Assembly: GCA_949825045.1 (NCBI GenBank) | Contig: OX463835.1 | Location: forward strand, 22,957,201-23,021,200 | DNA from: Argyresthia goedartella | Taxonomy: Eukaryota > Arthropoda > Insecta > Lepidoptera > Argyresthiidae | Direction of reading: 5' to 3' | Length of the DNA stretch: 64,000 nucleotides | Shown: positions 1-9,730 of the stretch, in pieces | How positions within the stretch are numbered: the stretch's first letter is position 1 | Layout: every line of letters begins with the position of its first letter | Notes under the pieces: model-generated | The model's input: the letters and a program-made list of their open reading frames with translations, nothing else | What the model was told of the DNA's origin: nothing | Databases searched by the model: none | Translations under genes and position numbers: made by a program

Positions 1-904
1 CGGCGCAACGTAGCGCGGCGACTGTCCCCGTACAGCAGCGCCTCCGGCTCATAAAAAACACTCTAGGGAGTAGCTACAAGACTGCCCAGGAAGGACTGCC
101 CATTTGTGGGTTTTGGTACCGAAACTAACCTAATAGTAACCTATCCTGACTTAACAACGGTAGGTCTAATGCATCTATATAACAAGTCTGTGGTTTAATG
201 GCACATTCACGATTTCACGCAGCTGGGAGACGAAATGAGTCATGATGGCGATAGGCATCCAAAATGGCCGATGCTGTTTTCCACCGTTGCAATGTCTGTT
301 GTCATTTGTACTAAAATCATGTACCAATATCCAACGTTGGAGCTTTTGATTTTGACATTTGACGGTCGAATTTTACAAAGATGTAAACATCACGTCAATT
401 GTATCAAAAGTTCGAAGTATTTAAATTGGTGCTAAATTACTGTTCCTCAAAAATGGACTCCCCATAACCACTTAAGTACTCCAAACTTCAAACTTCGTGC
501 GTACCTACTTATATAAAACCCAACTCTTTCTTTGTTAGCCGGGAAACGGTGTTGCGTCGTTTCGTAAATTACCACAACCACCAACATAGCACTTGGATTG
601 CATTATAACGTAAAACCGGCCAGAAGAGAGCATAGGTAGTAAAATTACTTTAAAACGTGAAGAGGTTATGAACGTGAATGAATGAAAATGATCTTAGATA
701 TCTCATCATCATATATCATCTTTGACGGAACGGTCAAATCATCAATAGTTTGCGTTATCTGTCCCTCACATTTAAATGAATTACGGCAGTTTAAGTTGCA
801 AATTTGTCTGAAAAGTGTTATTGGCTTGCAATACGGAGTACCAGTGATAGTTATACCTGGTAACGTGCTCCCTAAAAAGCTATAAATCTAATTTTTATAA
901 CTAT
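1..904. other. Non-coding flank, no gene recognised
   Basis: AT-rich sequence with only short open frames (for example 235-435 and 682-885) that have no recognisable domain, no low-complexity coding bias and no neighbour that would give them a role. The one thing that recurs elsewhere is the stretch around 596-665, which resembles 14262-14320 (entered separately). The last part, from about 905, turns CpG-rich and is taken as the 5' leader of LINE O. Confidence 0.6.
596..665. repeat. Dispersed repeat copy, unoccupied version of the MITE site
   Basis: The text GCATTATAACG followed by GGCCAGAAGAGAGCATAGGTAG and a TTACTTTAAAA stretch is matched, with a few changes, by 13676-13685 plus 14262-14320. 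In the second copy a MITE lies between the two halves (after GCATTATA). This copy therefore shows what the target looked like before insertion. The repeat family itself is not recognised. Confidence 0.5.
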
Positions 905-1134
905 CTTATTCGCTAAGTGCCGCCGTGGCTACAAACGAGTAAGGCGCCCGTGCATGCTATTCTCGCGGTTAAGTGTTCTACGTTCGGGTCAGTGTTGCGC
1001 GCAGTGGGACCGGGGCGCACGAGCATAGCAACTGTGTATAGTGATTCACCTGTCCAGTGCTGCGGTCATTGAGTGCCTACATAGAAGCGACACGCGACTA
1101 GAACCTAATCAATTGTCTCTGTGAGGACTACAAA

Positions 1135-2146
1135 ATGAAATGCGCCGGTTGTAAATCCACTGCAGCCAGAGATGTTAAGTACTACAGCTGCTCTTCTCAG
1201 TCATGTAAAGAGGTCTATTGCTCCCTCTGCACCGGTATCAGATCCATGACCCCAAATCGCCTAAAAACATGGATTTGCCCACTATGCCAGTCTAAGCAGA
1301 AGAAGACTGGCAACAATGCAAGTACTCCAGTTAGGAACTTGGGTGATCTCGCTACCTTACGGAAAACTTCTTCCGTAAAGTAGCGTCTAAATCTGACGAA
1401 GGTGTAGGTAGCAACGCCAGCAGCGGTGATGGAAACGGCAATGTGGACGGCGAAGTCAACAGTGAAATGATAGGCGATGGTAATGGGTATAGAAGCGGTG
1501 GCGGTGGAGTTAGCGACGGTTGCGACGTCCCTGAGACTAGCGTAAGAAGTGTTAGGGAAGACAGTGTCATCAACAATGCAGCTACTGAAACTGGAGTTGG
1601 TGCGATGTCTGCAAATGGGGACAACCACTTGTCTGCCCTGATACGCTCCGATATCTCCAAGTGTTTGCGCTCCGAGCTATCGAGAATCCTAAAGGACGCT
1701 TTAGCTCGAGAACTGGCACCATTGCAAAAACAAGTAACCGAACTCATTGAGGCGGTGTCCTTTATCGACGGACGTTACGACGATATGAACCGTCAGTTAC
1801 TGTCACGAGAAGATGATATAAAGGCGCTGCTGGTTTCAAATGAGCTACTCAAGTCGAATGTGAAAGAGCTCTCTAATCATGTCTCACTCATGGAACACCG
1901 TGCTCGAGAGGCCAACTTGGAAATAAATGGAATACCCGAATTCAAAACCGAGAACCTTACTCAGACACTAGTACAAATCGGCAAGGTGGCATCACTGCCT
2001 GTTGAGGACAGAGACATCTTATCCTGCTTTAGAGTCGCCAAAACGGACTCCAGCAGTAGTCGTCCCAGAACTGTCTTTGCCAAACTACGAAGCCCCCGAT
2101 GTCGCGACGATCTTCTGGCAGCAGTATCTAAGTACAATCGAGACCA
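1135..2146 (+). pseudogene. LINE O ORF1, N-terminal part (PHD-like finger, coiled coil, FP/RRM-like domain)
   Basis: Nucleic-acid chaperone/RNP protein of LINE O. The first 82 codons (1135-1383) hold cysteine pairs (CAGC, SCSSQSC, CSLC, CPLC) of a PHD-like zinc finger, common at the N-terminus of insect LINE ORF1. A one-base frameshift near 1365-1380 moves the frame to the segment open through 1443-2150, which has a Gly/Asp-rich linker, a heptad-rich coiled coil (about 1640-1900) and the start of an FP25/RRM-like domain (LEINGIPE, then SCFRVAKT). The protein is cut at codon Asp (2142-2144) by LINE A; the C-terminus resumes at 6469. The start ATG at 1135 follows a CpG-rich leader with no better upstream ATG. 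Confidence 0.7.
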
Positions 2147-2416
2147 ATAGTCAATAGTCAAATAGTCAATAGTCAAAGTACTTTATTACTGTAGATATTT
2201 ACATATACTTAGCAAACGTCATTTTTTGCCTCTTCTCTACATTGGACCACTGTGGGAGAAGAAGGGCGTAGAAACTCCCACAGATTGATTTTTAGATCTC
2301 TTTTAAAAATAGGTTGTGCTTAACTAATACAAATATGAAAAATTTAATTGTTATGATTAATAAGCAGGAATAAATAATTACAAAATTATTAACAGCAAGG
2401 TCTGTGTTGAGCCAGA
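2147..2416 (-). other. LINE A 3' UTR and tandem-repeat tail
   Basis: About 270 bp from the ORF2 stop to the end of the element. On the element's sense strand it holds GTGGGAG...CTCCCAC, an inverted pair able to form a short stem (plus strand about 2250-2282), then ATGTAAATATCTACAGTAATAAAG and a tail of degenerate TTGACTA repeats. The same 3' UTR recurs at 12669-12906 (B), 39107-39330 and 40560-40797 (C), so it marks the family and is probably what its RT recognises (inference from CR1/R2-type priming). Confidence 0.7.
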
Positions 2417-5281
2417 TTAACCCCATACAGTCCTGTCATTTAAGTAATCTTGAACATTGTAATATCCCTTTTTCGACAAAGTTGCTTTAACATGCTTTTT
2501 AAATTGCTCAAGTGGCAATTTCAAAATCTCCAGAGGTATCTTATTGTAGTAGAGAATGCACTGACCCTTGAAAGAATTGCTAACCTTCGCGAGTCTAAAA
2601 CGGGGCGCACATAGTCTGTGATTATTTCTTAGGTAAACATTACAGCTATCGCTAAGTTTGGAAAATGTTGTAAGGTTCTTGCGTACATACATTATATTTT
2701 CGAAAATAAATTGACTAGCTACTGTTAGTATGTCAATTTCTTTAAAAAGCTCTCTTAAGGAGTCTGTTCGTTTTAAATTATAAATTGCTCGAATAGCTCT
2801 TTTCTGTAAAATAAAAATAGTTTGAATATCCGCTGCTTTCCCCCACAACAAGATACCATAGGACATCACACTATGAAAGTAACTAAAATATACTAGCCTA
2901 GATGTAGCCACATCCGTGCTTTGTCTGATGTTCCTAACAGCGTAAGCCGCAGAACTTAATTTACCAGCCAATTTATCTATGTGGGGTCCCCACTGCAATT
3001 TGCTATCAATGGTTATTCCAAGAAACTTCGTATCATTTACTAATTCTAACGTGCTGTTGTCTAACACTAAACTGGTCTCAACTTGCCTGACATTTGGAAG
3101 TGAGAATTTGATACACTTGGTTTTACCAGCGTTTAACAATAAATTATTAACTGTGAACCAATTCAAGGTTAAAGACAATACACCATTAACATCATCAAAT
3201 TCTCCTTTTTGTCTTTCAATTTTGAAGACCAGTGAAGTATCATCAGCAAACAACACTATGTCAGTTAATTTCTCCACCATGAAAGGCAGATCATTAATAT
3301 ATACCAGGAATAAGAAAGGGCCTAATATGGAACCTTGTGGAACGCCAATTTTAACACCCGATCCATCAGATTTTACGCCGTTAACTTCTGCCTTTTGAAT
3401 TCTATTGCTTAGGTATGATCTTAGTAGATCCAACGCTTTATTTCTAACTCCGTAATGATTTAATTTAATTAATAGCGTATTATGATCAACACAATCAAAC
3501 GCCTTCGACAGGTCGCAAAAAACTCCGATAGCATCCTGTGCGGCCTCCCATGCAGAATAAATATGAGATACAAGGGCAATACCTGCATCCGTAGTCGATT
3601 TACCCCTAGTGAAACCATATTGTTTAGCGTGGAGTTGTTTTGTACGGTTGAAGTGTGAGAGCATTTGATTGAGTATAATCTTTTCAAATATTTTACTTAG
3701 TGTTGGAAGAACAGATATTGGTCTGAAATTTGAAGGATCGCCCTTATCTCCCGATTTGAACAGCGGTATAAGTTTACTGTGTTTCATGAGGTCTGGGAAA
3801 GCCCCATCGTCAACACATTTATTGAATATATAAGCTAAGTGTGGGGCTATAACTAGAATTACTGAACCAATGACTTTGACTGATATACCCCACAGGTCTT
3901 CCGTATTTTTAAAGTTAAGTAATTTAAACGTTTTGACAATGTCCTGGGGATATACATGATGAAATTTTAAATATACATTACTGACGCTAGTGTTATTTTT
4001 TAATAAAGTCTCTGCTTCAAATGGAGATGAATTTAGACGGTCCGTTGTGTGTACGGGTACATTGGTGAAGAATGTTTCAAAAGCTCGAGCAACATCAGCG
4101 TTAGATTTAACAACATCATCACCTATCTTTAGGCAGAAATCACTGTCCCTTGGTATAACTTTGCCAGTTTCGCGGTTTATTATTTGCCAAACTGTTTTCA
4201 TTCTATTATTTGAATTTTGAATTTTTCTATTAATGTGTAAAGTTTTTGCAGTTCTACAAACCAACTTGAAAGTTTTGGAATATTTTTTAACATAGTCATG
4301 AAATTTTCGATCAAAGTTATAGGTTTTTTGATCATAAAGGTCATACAAGATAACTCTACTTTTACGAATTCCAAACGTTGCCCAGTCATTAAATTTAGAT
4401 TTACCGTTGTAGTCACTGACTTTCTTTAATTTGAAAACTTTATTGAATTCTGTCTGAATAATGTTGAAGAAGTCTGAGTAGATTTTGTTTGGGTTCTGTT
4501 CATTAAAATCCGGTACTGGCAAATTTATATCTAAGTTTTTCGTATATGTCTCTAGTCTATGGGATGTAATAGGCCTATAAAATGATGGACCAGTCTTATC
4601 CTTAATAGTTATTGGGAATGAAACTGTTTGACCACTGTGATCGGAGGGTAAGCAGTTAATTACACTTTTACTTGTGAATGCACAGTCACAAAAAACGTTA
4701 TCTAAGCAAGTTTGGCTGGTAAGTGTAATTCTAGTCGGCTCTAGAAATACATGACATAAATTAAATGATTTGAACAGAGTTATTAATCGTCGCTTCAGTG
4801 TTGTATCTACAAGCAGATCTACATTAAGATCGCCACAAATAATTAACTTTTTTCTGTTATTACAAAGTTTAATGAGGGCTTCCTCCATAATTTTCTCAAA
4901 TATTTCGAAATTGCCATGGCCTTTTTCATCCCTCGGTGGTCTGTAGACACAAACAATAATATGGCTATCTAACTCAACACAGGATACCTCTATTTGTCTT
5001 TCAACAGTAAGTGCAAGAATATCTTTCCGTTGTTTCACCTTTATATTATTTTTCACTAAGATTAAAGAACCACCTCTATCAGCAGTCTTTCTATTGTAAC
5101 AACTGACAATTTTGTAATTATTTATGTTAAAAGACATCATATTTTCCTTCAACCAGTGTTCAGTAACACAAATAATATCAATGTCAGAATTTTTTAGAAA
5201 TAATTCTAATACAAGTTCTTTGCCAGGTAGCCCCTGGATGTTTTGATGGGCAATATTTAACTGGGGCTTACATTTTGACAT
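2417..5281 (-). CDS. LINE A ORF2: APE endonuclease-reverse transcriptase, intact 954 aa
   Basis: Enzyme that nicks target DNA and copies the element RNA by target-primed reverse transcription in the nucleus. Residues about 8-230 form the APE-like endonuclease: HQN near the start, TEHWL, GDLNVD and PSDHSG carry the expected Asn, Glu, Asp/Asn and Asp-His. Residues about 500-770 form the RT: NFRPISVLP, FCDLSKAFDCVDH (motif A), GVPQGSILGPFLF (motif B) and FADDTSLVF (motif C) are all present. There is no RNase H and no zinc knuckle. Length is normal for a CR1/Jockey ORF2. The start at MSKCKPQ is the first ATG after ORF1; copy B carries about 30 more residues upstream, so A's N-terminus may be slightly shortened. 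No stop or frameshift, which implies recent insertion. Confidence 0.9.
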   Translation of the reverse strand: MSKCKPQLNIAHQNIQGLPGKELVLELFLKNSDIDIICVTEHWLKENMMSFNINNYKIVSCYNRKTADRGGSLILVKNNIKVKQRKDILALTVERQIEVSCVELDSHIIVCVYRPPRDEKGHGNFEIFEKIMEEALIKLCNNRKKLIICGDLNVDLLVDTTLKRRLITLFKSFNLCHVFLEPTRITLTSQTCLDNVFCDCAFTSKSVINCLPSDHSGQTVSFPITIKDKTGPSFYRPITSHRLETYTKNLDINLPVPDFNEQNPNKIYSDFFNIIQTEFNKVFKLKKVSDYNGKSKFNDWATFGIRKSRVILYDLYDQKTYNFDRKFHDYVKKYSKTFKLVCRTAKTLHINRKIQNSNNRMKTVWQIINRETGKVIPRDSDFCLKIGDDVVKSNADVARAFETFFTNVPVHTTDRLNSSPFEAETLLKNNTSVSNVYLKFHHVYPQDIVKTFKLLNFKNTEDLWGISVKVIGSVILVIAPHLAYIFNKCVDDGAFPDLMKHSKLIPLFKSGDKGDPSNFRPISVLPTLSKIFEKIILNQMLSHFNRTKQLHAKQYGFTRGKSTTDAGIALVSHIYSAWEAAQDAIGVFCDLSKAFDCVDHNTLLIKLNHYGVRNKALDLLRSYLSNRIQKAEVNGVKSDGSGVKIGVPQGSILGPFLFLVYINDLPFMVEKLTDIVLFADDTSLVFKIERQKGEFDDVNGVLSLTLNWFTVNNLLLNAGKTKCIKFSLPNVRQVETSLVLDNSTLELVNDTKFLGITIDSKLQWGPHIDKLAGKLSSAAYAVRNIRQSTDVATSRLVYFSYFHSVMSYGILLWGKAADIQTIFILQKRAIRAIYNLKRTDSLRELFKEIDILTVASQFIFENIMYVRKNLTTFSKLSDSCNVYLRNNHRLCAPRFRLAKVSNSFKGQCILYYNKIPLEILKLPLEQFKKHVKATLSKKGYYNVQDYLNDRTVWG

Positions 5282-5328
5282 ATTTAGTGGCTCTTGTATG
5301 CTAGAGATTTCCTCTATTGTCTTAAGAA

Positions 5329-6429
5329 CTAATTTAAATTACTTGGAACAGATTCCAATGTTGCATGCAAAGTATAATTAACAGGTGAATTCCCAATAGG
5401 GGTGCATGTTTTATTACTCTTAAAATAAGCTGATGTCAAGTTGAACTTAGGTAAACCAACTATAGCTGCATCGCATATATTATAAGCTAACAATGTAGCT
5501 ACTACTTTTCTATATTTATTAGACAGGTACAATGTATCCCGTGTCAGAGTAAAGTTATGAATAAAATTATTCATGTCGAAATATAAAATAGCATCGCTGT
5601 GATGACATGTTAAATTAAATAAATGAATATTCATTCTATGCACAGATTTGTTCTGTAGTTCTGTCAAATTACAGGCATATGGAAAATTGCATAGTATAAA
5701 TTTGCATTTCATCCTACTATGTAAGTCTAGAAGTGTTTCAACACTTTTATTCAAATCATTCCGACTAATGTTTAAATGATTTCCTACCATAATTACAATT
5801 GTGCTGTACTCATCATAGATACCGCGACTAATCATCTTCACTAGATCTACAAATGAACTATTTGGACAGCAAATGTTCGTTACTTTTTGGTTAAGCCGGT
5901 TATGTAATAGAGTCTCAAATCCTGCACCTACTTTGTCGGAGAACAACAGAGTTTTTCTCTGAACACATATTTTGGTAGCTGGCGGTACACGAGTGGAGGT
6001 GAGTGGCGGGACACACGTGTTGGAGTGCGGTTTGATGCACGTGGCGGCGGTTGGCGCGGCATTCGCGGCAGCGAGCGTCGCAACGTGCGCAACGGCGAAC
6101 GGCGCGGCCGTCGGAGCAGCTTGCGGCATGACACACGCCTCAGCAGGGACAGCGAGCGGCGCGGTGCTCGCGCTGTTGAGCTGCGAGGTGTCTCCTCGTC
6201 GACGACGGCGACGCTGTTTTTTGGTTGGGGCAGCGGTGGACGCTGCAACACTCTCGTTGAGGGGGGTCGAGACCAAAGTTAGTGATGTGGGCTCGTCCTC
6301 CTTGCTGGTCTCATTCTCCTCATTCTCAATTAGAATGCCCACCAATTCCGCATTCTGGCGTTGTAGCTGTACTAACTCAGACGTCGCGGCTCTGAGTTCT
6401 GATAACTCACTTTGCTCTTTGGCATAACA
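5329..6429 (-). CDS. LINE A ORF1, 5'-truncated: coiled coil, Ala-rich linker, SGNH/esterase-like domain
   Basis: RNP protein lacking its N-terminus. It opens with a Leu/Gln/Glu-rich coiled coil (about 6429-6300), then an acidic stretch, a basic KKQRRRRRR run, an Ala/Pro/Thr-rich linker, and from about residue 170 a domain with the block order of SGNH (GDSL-like) hydrolases: TLLFSDKVGAGF in place of block I, VIMVGNHLN in place of the GxND block, then ILCNFPYA. CR1-clade ORF1 proteins are known to carry an esterase-like domain. Here the block I Ser is followed by Asp (FSD), so catalysis is doubtful. The open frame reaches 6453, but 6430-6468 is duplicated junction filler, so coding starts inside the truncated ORF. 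Ends 47 bp before ORF2. Confidence 0.72.
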   Translation of the reverse strand, partial: CYAKEQSELSELRAATSELVQLQRQNAELVGILIENEENETSKEDEPTSLTLVSTPLNESVAASTAAPTKKQRRRRRRGDTSQLNSASTAPLAVPAEACVMPQAAPTAAPFAVAHVATLAAANAAPTAATCIKPHSNTCVPPLTSTRVPPATKICVQRKTLLFSDKVGAGFETLLHNRLNQKVTNICCPNSSFVDLVKMISRGIYDEYSTIVIMVGNHLNISRNDLNKSVETLLDLHSRMKCKFILCNFPYACNLTELQNKSVHRMNIHLFNLTCHHSDAILYFDMNNFIHNFTLTRDTLYLSNKYRKVVATLLAYNICDAAIVGLPKFNLTSAYFKSNKTCTPIGNSPVNYTLHATLESVPSNLN

Positions 6430-6468
6430 TTGTAGTGTATTATACCATACCATATTGTAGTGTATTGT

Positions 6469-6709
6469 ACCATAAGCAAGAGAAGCTCAACAGTAGTTTG
6501 ATTGGCCTAGATGGAGAAAAGTCAGCTATTTTCTTGGGCGAACATTTAACTCCTGACAGACGGTCATTGCATGCTGCTGCTCGAATTAAATCTAAGGAGA
6601 TTGGATACAAGTTTGTCTGGGTCAGGAATGGAAAAATCTACATGCGTAAAGCTGAAAACTTGCCTGCTGTTATAATAACAAGTGTTAATTTTTTAAATAA
6701 ACTAGTTTA
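6469..6709 (+). pseudogene. LINE O ORF1, C-terminal part resumed after LINE A
   Basis: Continuation of the 1135-2146 protein in the same frame. It carries the C-terminal subdomain typical of FP25/RRM-like LINE ORF1 proteins: FLGEHLTPDRR, then YKFVWVRNGKIYMRKAE, and stops at 6709. About 90 bp later ORF2 begins. On its own it would look like an 80-residue orphan; read with 2142-2144 it is plainly the missing end of O's ORF1. Confidence 0.8.
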
Positions 6710-6797
6710 ATATTATTTCATGGTTCTGTACCACGTGAAAGTTTATTGTTTTTCCTGTATATAATTCGCGAATATTTACTATCAAAATCTGAGAGGA

Positions 6798-7880
6798 ATG
6801 CGATCTAAAACACATATAATTTACAAGAATATCTTACAAAACAATTATGATATAATAATACTTACTGAAACCTGGCTAAATGACAATATCAATAATTGTG
6901 AAATTGCAGACCAAAGATATCAAGTTTATCGACGCGACCGAGATGTGGGGTCTGATTTGGTGAACAAACTTGACGGGGGAGGCGTGTTAATAGCCGTAAA
7001 AAAAACAATTAACTCTATCAGAATGAAAGATTGGGAAAGTAGCTGTGAGGATTTGTGGATTGTAGTTGGGTTGATGGAGGGAAGGTTCCTTAAAAGTATT
7101 GGCATAGGTGTAGTGTACCTATCGACACCACCAAAGTTTCCTGAAATTAATGCCTACTTAGAAAATACCACGGATATACTGGGAGTACTGGACGATTACA
7201 TTGTGGTTGGTGATTTCAATATGAGCTTCATAACCTGGTCTGTAGGTGATGACGCGCAAAGCCAGGGTTTCACACCGAACAATTATCATAACAAGTTTGG
7301 CCATGCCCTGGTTGATTTCATGTCCCTAACCGATATGCATCAATTCAATGCAGTCAAAAACTACCAAGACAAAATCTTGGATCTGGTTCTTAGTAGTACT
7401 CCTTGTGAGGTTACTAGACCAGACCACATCATCAGTAAATTGGACCCCTACCATCCTCAATTATCCATTAATACACGTTTTAAAAATGTAAACACAAATG
7501 TTCTACCACCTAATCCTAGAACTGACTACAATTTCTTTAAAGCTGATTATGAGAAAATCATACCAAGTCTTAAATCAATAGATTGGCCAAAATGTTTTAT
7601 AAATTCTGACAATACTGATGCACATGTCGAGATTTTCTACAAGAAATTGAGAGATGTAATTTTACTGCATGTTCCTAGGAGGAAATCTCGCAACCAGACA
7701 CATCCACCATGGTTCAGTACAGACCTAATTAAGTTGCTTAAAGAAAAAGACAAATTGAGACTACGGGCGCTAAGGTACAAAAATCCTAGGGACAGGCAAG
7801 AATACCAAATTCTCCGGAAGCGATGTGACAGGCTTTTTAACACACGTTATAGAGAATACTTGAACAAAGTAGAATGCAGG
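6798..7880 (+). pseudogene. LINE O ORF2, APE endonuclease domain and linker
   Basis: Endonuclease part of the O polyprotein. Visible: IILTETWLND (Glu), a GGGVLIAVKK strand, VVGDFNM (Asp/Asn), and a His-containing end near LDPYHPQLSI where SDHxx is usual, so one catalytic residue may already be lost. The first in-frame ATG (MRSKTH) may not be the original start, since the N-terminal QN motif is missing. The linker with WFSTDLIKLLKEKDKLR (7711-7761) is well kept. At about 7875 the frame breaks where a deletion joins the linker to the RT N-terminus (GAGPDGIPP, from 7889). Confidence 0.75.
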
Positions 7881-8700
7881 ACAACAAAGGAGCAGGTCCT
7901 GATGGTATTCCACCTATATTTCTGAAGAGATGTGCATCTGCTCTGTCTTATCCGCTCTCACTAATATTCAACATGTCTCTAAGGAGTGGTGTATTTCCGT
8001 CTGAGTGAAAAAAACCGCGTATAGTACCAGTGTATAAGAAGGCTGCCAACGATGACGTCAGCAACTATAGGCCTATCTCTATCCTATCTGCGTTCTCTAA
8101 GCTGTTCGAAGTATTGATATGCCCTATTGTAACCAACCATACGAGGCACCAAATACGTACACAGCAGCATGGATTTCAGCATAAAAAATCTGTAGTTACC
8201 AATCTGGCTTCCTTCATCACTGATGTCATTGAAAGTGTTGATGAAGGAAGCCAAGTTGATGCTGTCTATACCGACTTCAGTAGTGCATTTGACAAAGTCT
8301 CACATACTATTCTGATAAGCAAGTTAAAATGTCAATACGGCATTCACGGGACTCTGCTTGAATGGTTCGATTCATATTTGAATAAAAGACCTTAGATTGT
8401 GGTTATCAACGGTTATGAATCTCAGAGTTATACCGCTACGTCTGGTGTCCCGCAGGGCTCACACCTGGGACCAATTCGGTTTGTGCTCTTTGTCAACGAC
8501 ATTGTGTCTTGTATTAGACATAGTGACTGTTCCCTTTTCGCTGATGACATGAAAGTCTCCAAGCAAATTGACTGTGAGAGAGATGTTCGCTTACTACAAG
8601 AGGATCTGGACCGCGTGCACGAGTGGTGTAGCGACAATCAGATGCTTCTGAATACGTCTAAATGCCAATTCATTAGATTCTCACTCTCTCGCACAAACTC
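7880..8700 (+). pseudogene. LINE O ORF2, reverse transcriptase, frameshifted and truncated
   Basis: RT fingers and palm: GAGPDGIPP, then a stop at about 8004, SNYRPISILS, TDFSSAFDKVSH (motif A), a TAG stop at 8394-8396, GVPQGSHLGP (motif B) and FADDMKVSKQ (motif C). After QFIRFSLSR (about 8690) coding similarity ends abruptly and 3' UTR-like sequence follows, so thumb and C-terminal region are deleted. Non-functional. Confidence 0.75.
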
Positions 8701-9000
8701 ACATAGTATATATATATGTATGTGTAAATTCATATTAGTAACTACCTTATCTTTTATTTTATTTTTATATTCCCTTAACTATACATACATAAACAGAAGA
8801 CAGATTTAAGTATTTGTATTTTCTTTTCTTTTGTCATCGTCAATAATGTCATTGATTGATCGATTTGATATATTGTGAATGTTGTGCGCATCTGTTATTG
8901 ATGCAAACACATGAACTCTGTTAGCATTGTTTATTTTAATGTAAGTGTTTGCATTGTTGATGTGCCTGTCATAAATAAATAAAATAAAATAAAATAAAAT
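8701..9000 (+). other. LINE O 3' UTR and (AAAAT)n tail
   Basis: AT-rich non-coding sequence ending in AAATAAATAAAATAAAATAAAAT. LINE B begins directly after this tail at 9001, so the tail probably served as B's integration site. Confidence 0.65.
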
Positions 9001-9655
9001 AGATATAAGCTAAATATGAAATTACATACAATGTCATATAATAATAGTTTGATTCATTTGATTGACTCTAACAATTATGTTAGTAATAATGTTTATTTGA
9101 CCAAAGGTAGTTACTACCTTCCAGATTTTTACAAACGACAGGTAGCTGTGTCGCTATCTTATTTTTAGGGTTCCGTACCCAACGGGTAACAACGGAACCC
9201 TATTACTAAGACTTCGCTGTCCGTCCTTCTGTCACCAGGCTGTATCTCAAGAACCTAGCTAGCTAGAGAGTTGAAATTTTCACAGATTATGTATTTCTGT
9301 TGCCGCTATAACAACAAATACTAAAAAACAGGATAAAAGAAATATTTAAGGGGGCTCCCATACAACAATTCTTTCAGTACCACATACAAACTTATGGATG
9401 CACCTGGTTACGTATATGGAGTGTGAAAGTAACCGCACCAATAACTTTGTAAACAATATTTTGCTGTGTAAAATCCAAACTATTCACTCCACACCATCGC
9501 TTCCATTGAACGGTGGTACGGAACCCTTCGTGCGCGATTTAGACTCGCACTTGACCGTTTTTTTTTAGTATTACAGCCAAGAATTTGGCTAACCTGACCG
9601 CTTCTATTGAGCAAAGACAAGGTATATTGGAAGACATTCCAAGTAATTTAAATTA
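9001..9655 (+). pseudogene. LINE B ORF1, C-terminal remnant split by a repeat
   Basis: Coding remnants 9001-9166 and 9567-9655 match the end of ORF1 in D (27880-28077): YKLNM, DSNNYVSNN, LPDFYKRQVA, then after the insertion ITAKNLANLTASIE and a final LEDIPSNLN stop at about 9655, close to A's last residues LESVPSNLN. This fixes B's 5' end inside ORF1. Confidence 0.65.
9167..9566. mobile_element. GGGTTCCGTACC repeat, non-autonomous insertion in LINE B
   Basis: Begins with GGGTTCCGTACC (9168-9179), repeated inverted as GGTACGGAACCC at 9515-9526, followed by a TCGTGCGCGA...GACTCGCACTTG end and a T-run. Near the left end a second inverted match (AACGGAACCC, 9194-9203) allows a hairpin. I recognise this as one of the commonest dispersed repeats in lepidopteran genomes; it has no coding capacity and its superfamily is not settled by what I see. 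TTTTTAG occurs at both junctions and may be the target duplication. Comparison with D (28020-28040) shows the uninterrupted sequence. Confidence 0.75.
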
Positions 9656-9730
9656 GTTTTTAAGACAATAGAGGAAATCTCTAGCATACATAAGCCAATA
9701 AATATATCAAGCAAGCATAGGAGATCAAAA

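Larger units (their letters stand above)
2147..6468 (-). mobile_element. LINE A: young CR1-like non-LTR retrotransposon, 5'-truncated in ORF1
   Basis: Minus-strand element inserted into ORF1 of LINE O. The four bases ACCA at 2143-2146 recur at 6469-6472, and removing 2147-6472 restores O's reading frame (Asp-His-Lys-Gln-Glu), so the limits are good to a few bases. Order on the minus strand: ORF1 without its N-terminus (to 5329), a 47-bp spacer, intact ORF2 (5281-2417), a 3' UTR and a tandem tail built from TTGACTA units instead of poly(A). Short tandem tails and an esterase-like ORF1 are known for the CR1 clade. Sister copies in the window: B (9.0-12.9 kb), C (39.1-40.8 kb), and the 213-bp segment inside D. 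Confidence 0.85.
905..9000 (+). mobile_element. LINE O: Jockey-like non-LTR retrotransposon, decayed and interrupted
   Basis: Plus-strand element with a CpG-rich leader (about 905-1134), ORF1 (1135-2146 and 6469-6709), ORF2 endonuclease (6798-7880), partial reverse transcriptase (7880-8700), 3' UTR and an (AAAAT)n tail at 8974-9000. It is split by LINE A (2147-6468). Two internal deletions (about 7875 and about 8700) remove the endonuclease-RT linker and the RT thumb. The FADDMK catalytic box and the WVRNGKIYMR motif of ORF1 fit the Jockey/CR1 assemblage; I call it Jockey-like from the A-rich tail and the RT box. The 5' boundary is approximate. Confidence 0.7.

Noticed and set aside
235..885. 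Open frames 235-435 and 682-885 as small genes
   Set aside because: Short, no domain, no coding bias, and in sequence that looks like decayed repeat.
5915..6427. Overlapping Ala/Gly/Arg-rich frames on both strands (such as 5972-6427 plus)
   Set aside because: They are shadows of the Ala/Pro/Thr-rich linker of LINE A ORF1, whose GC-rich codons leave other frames open.
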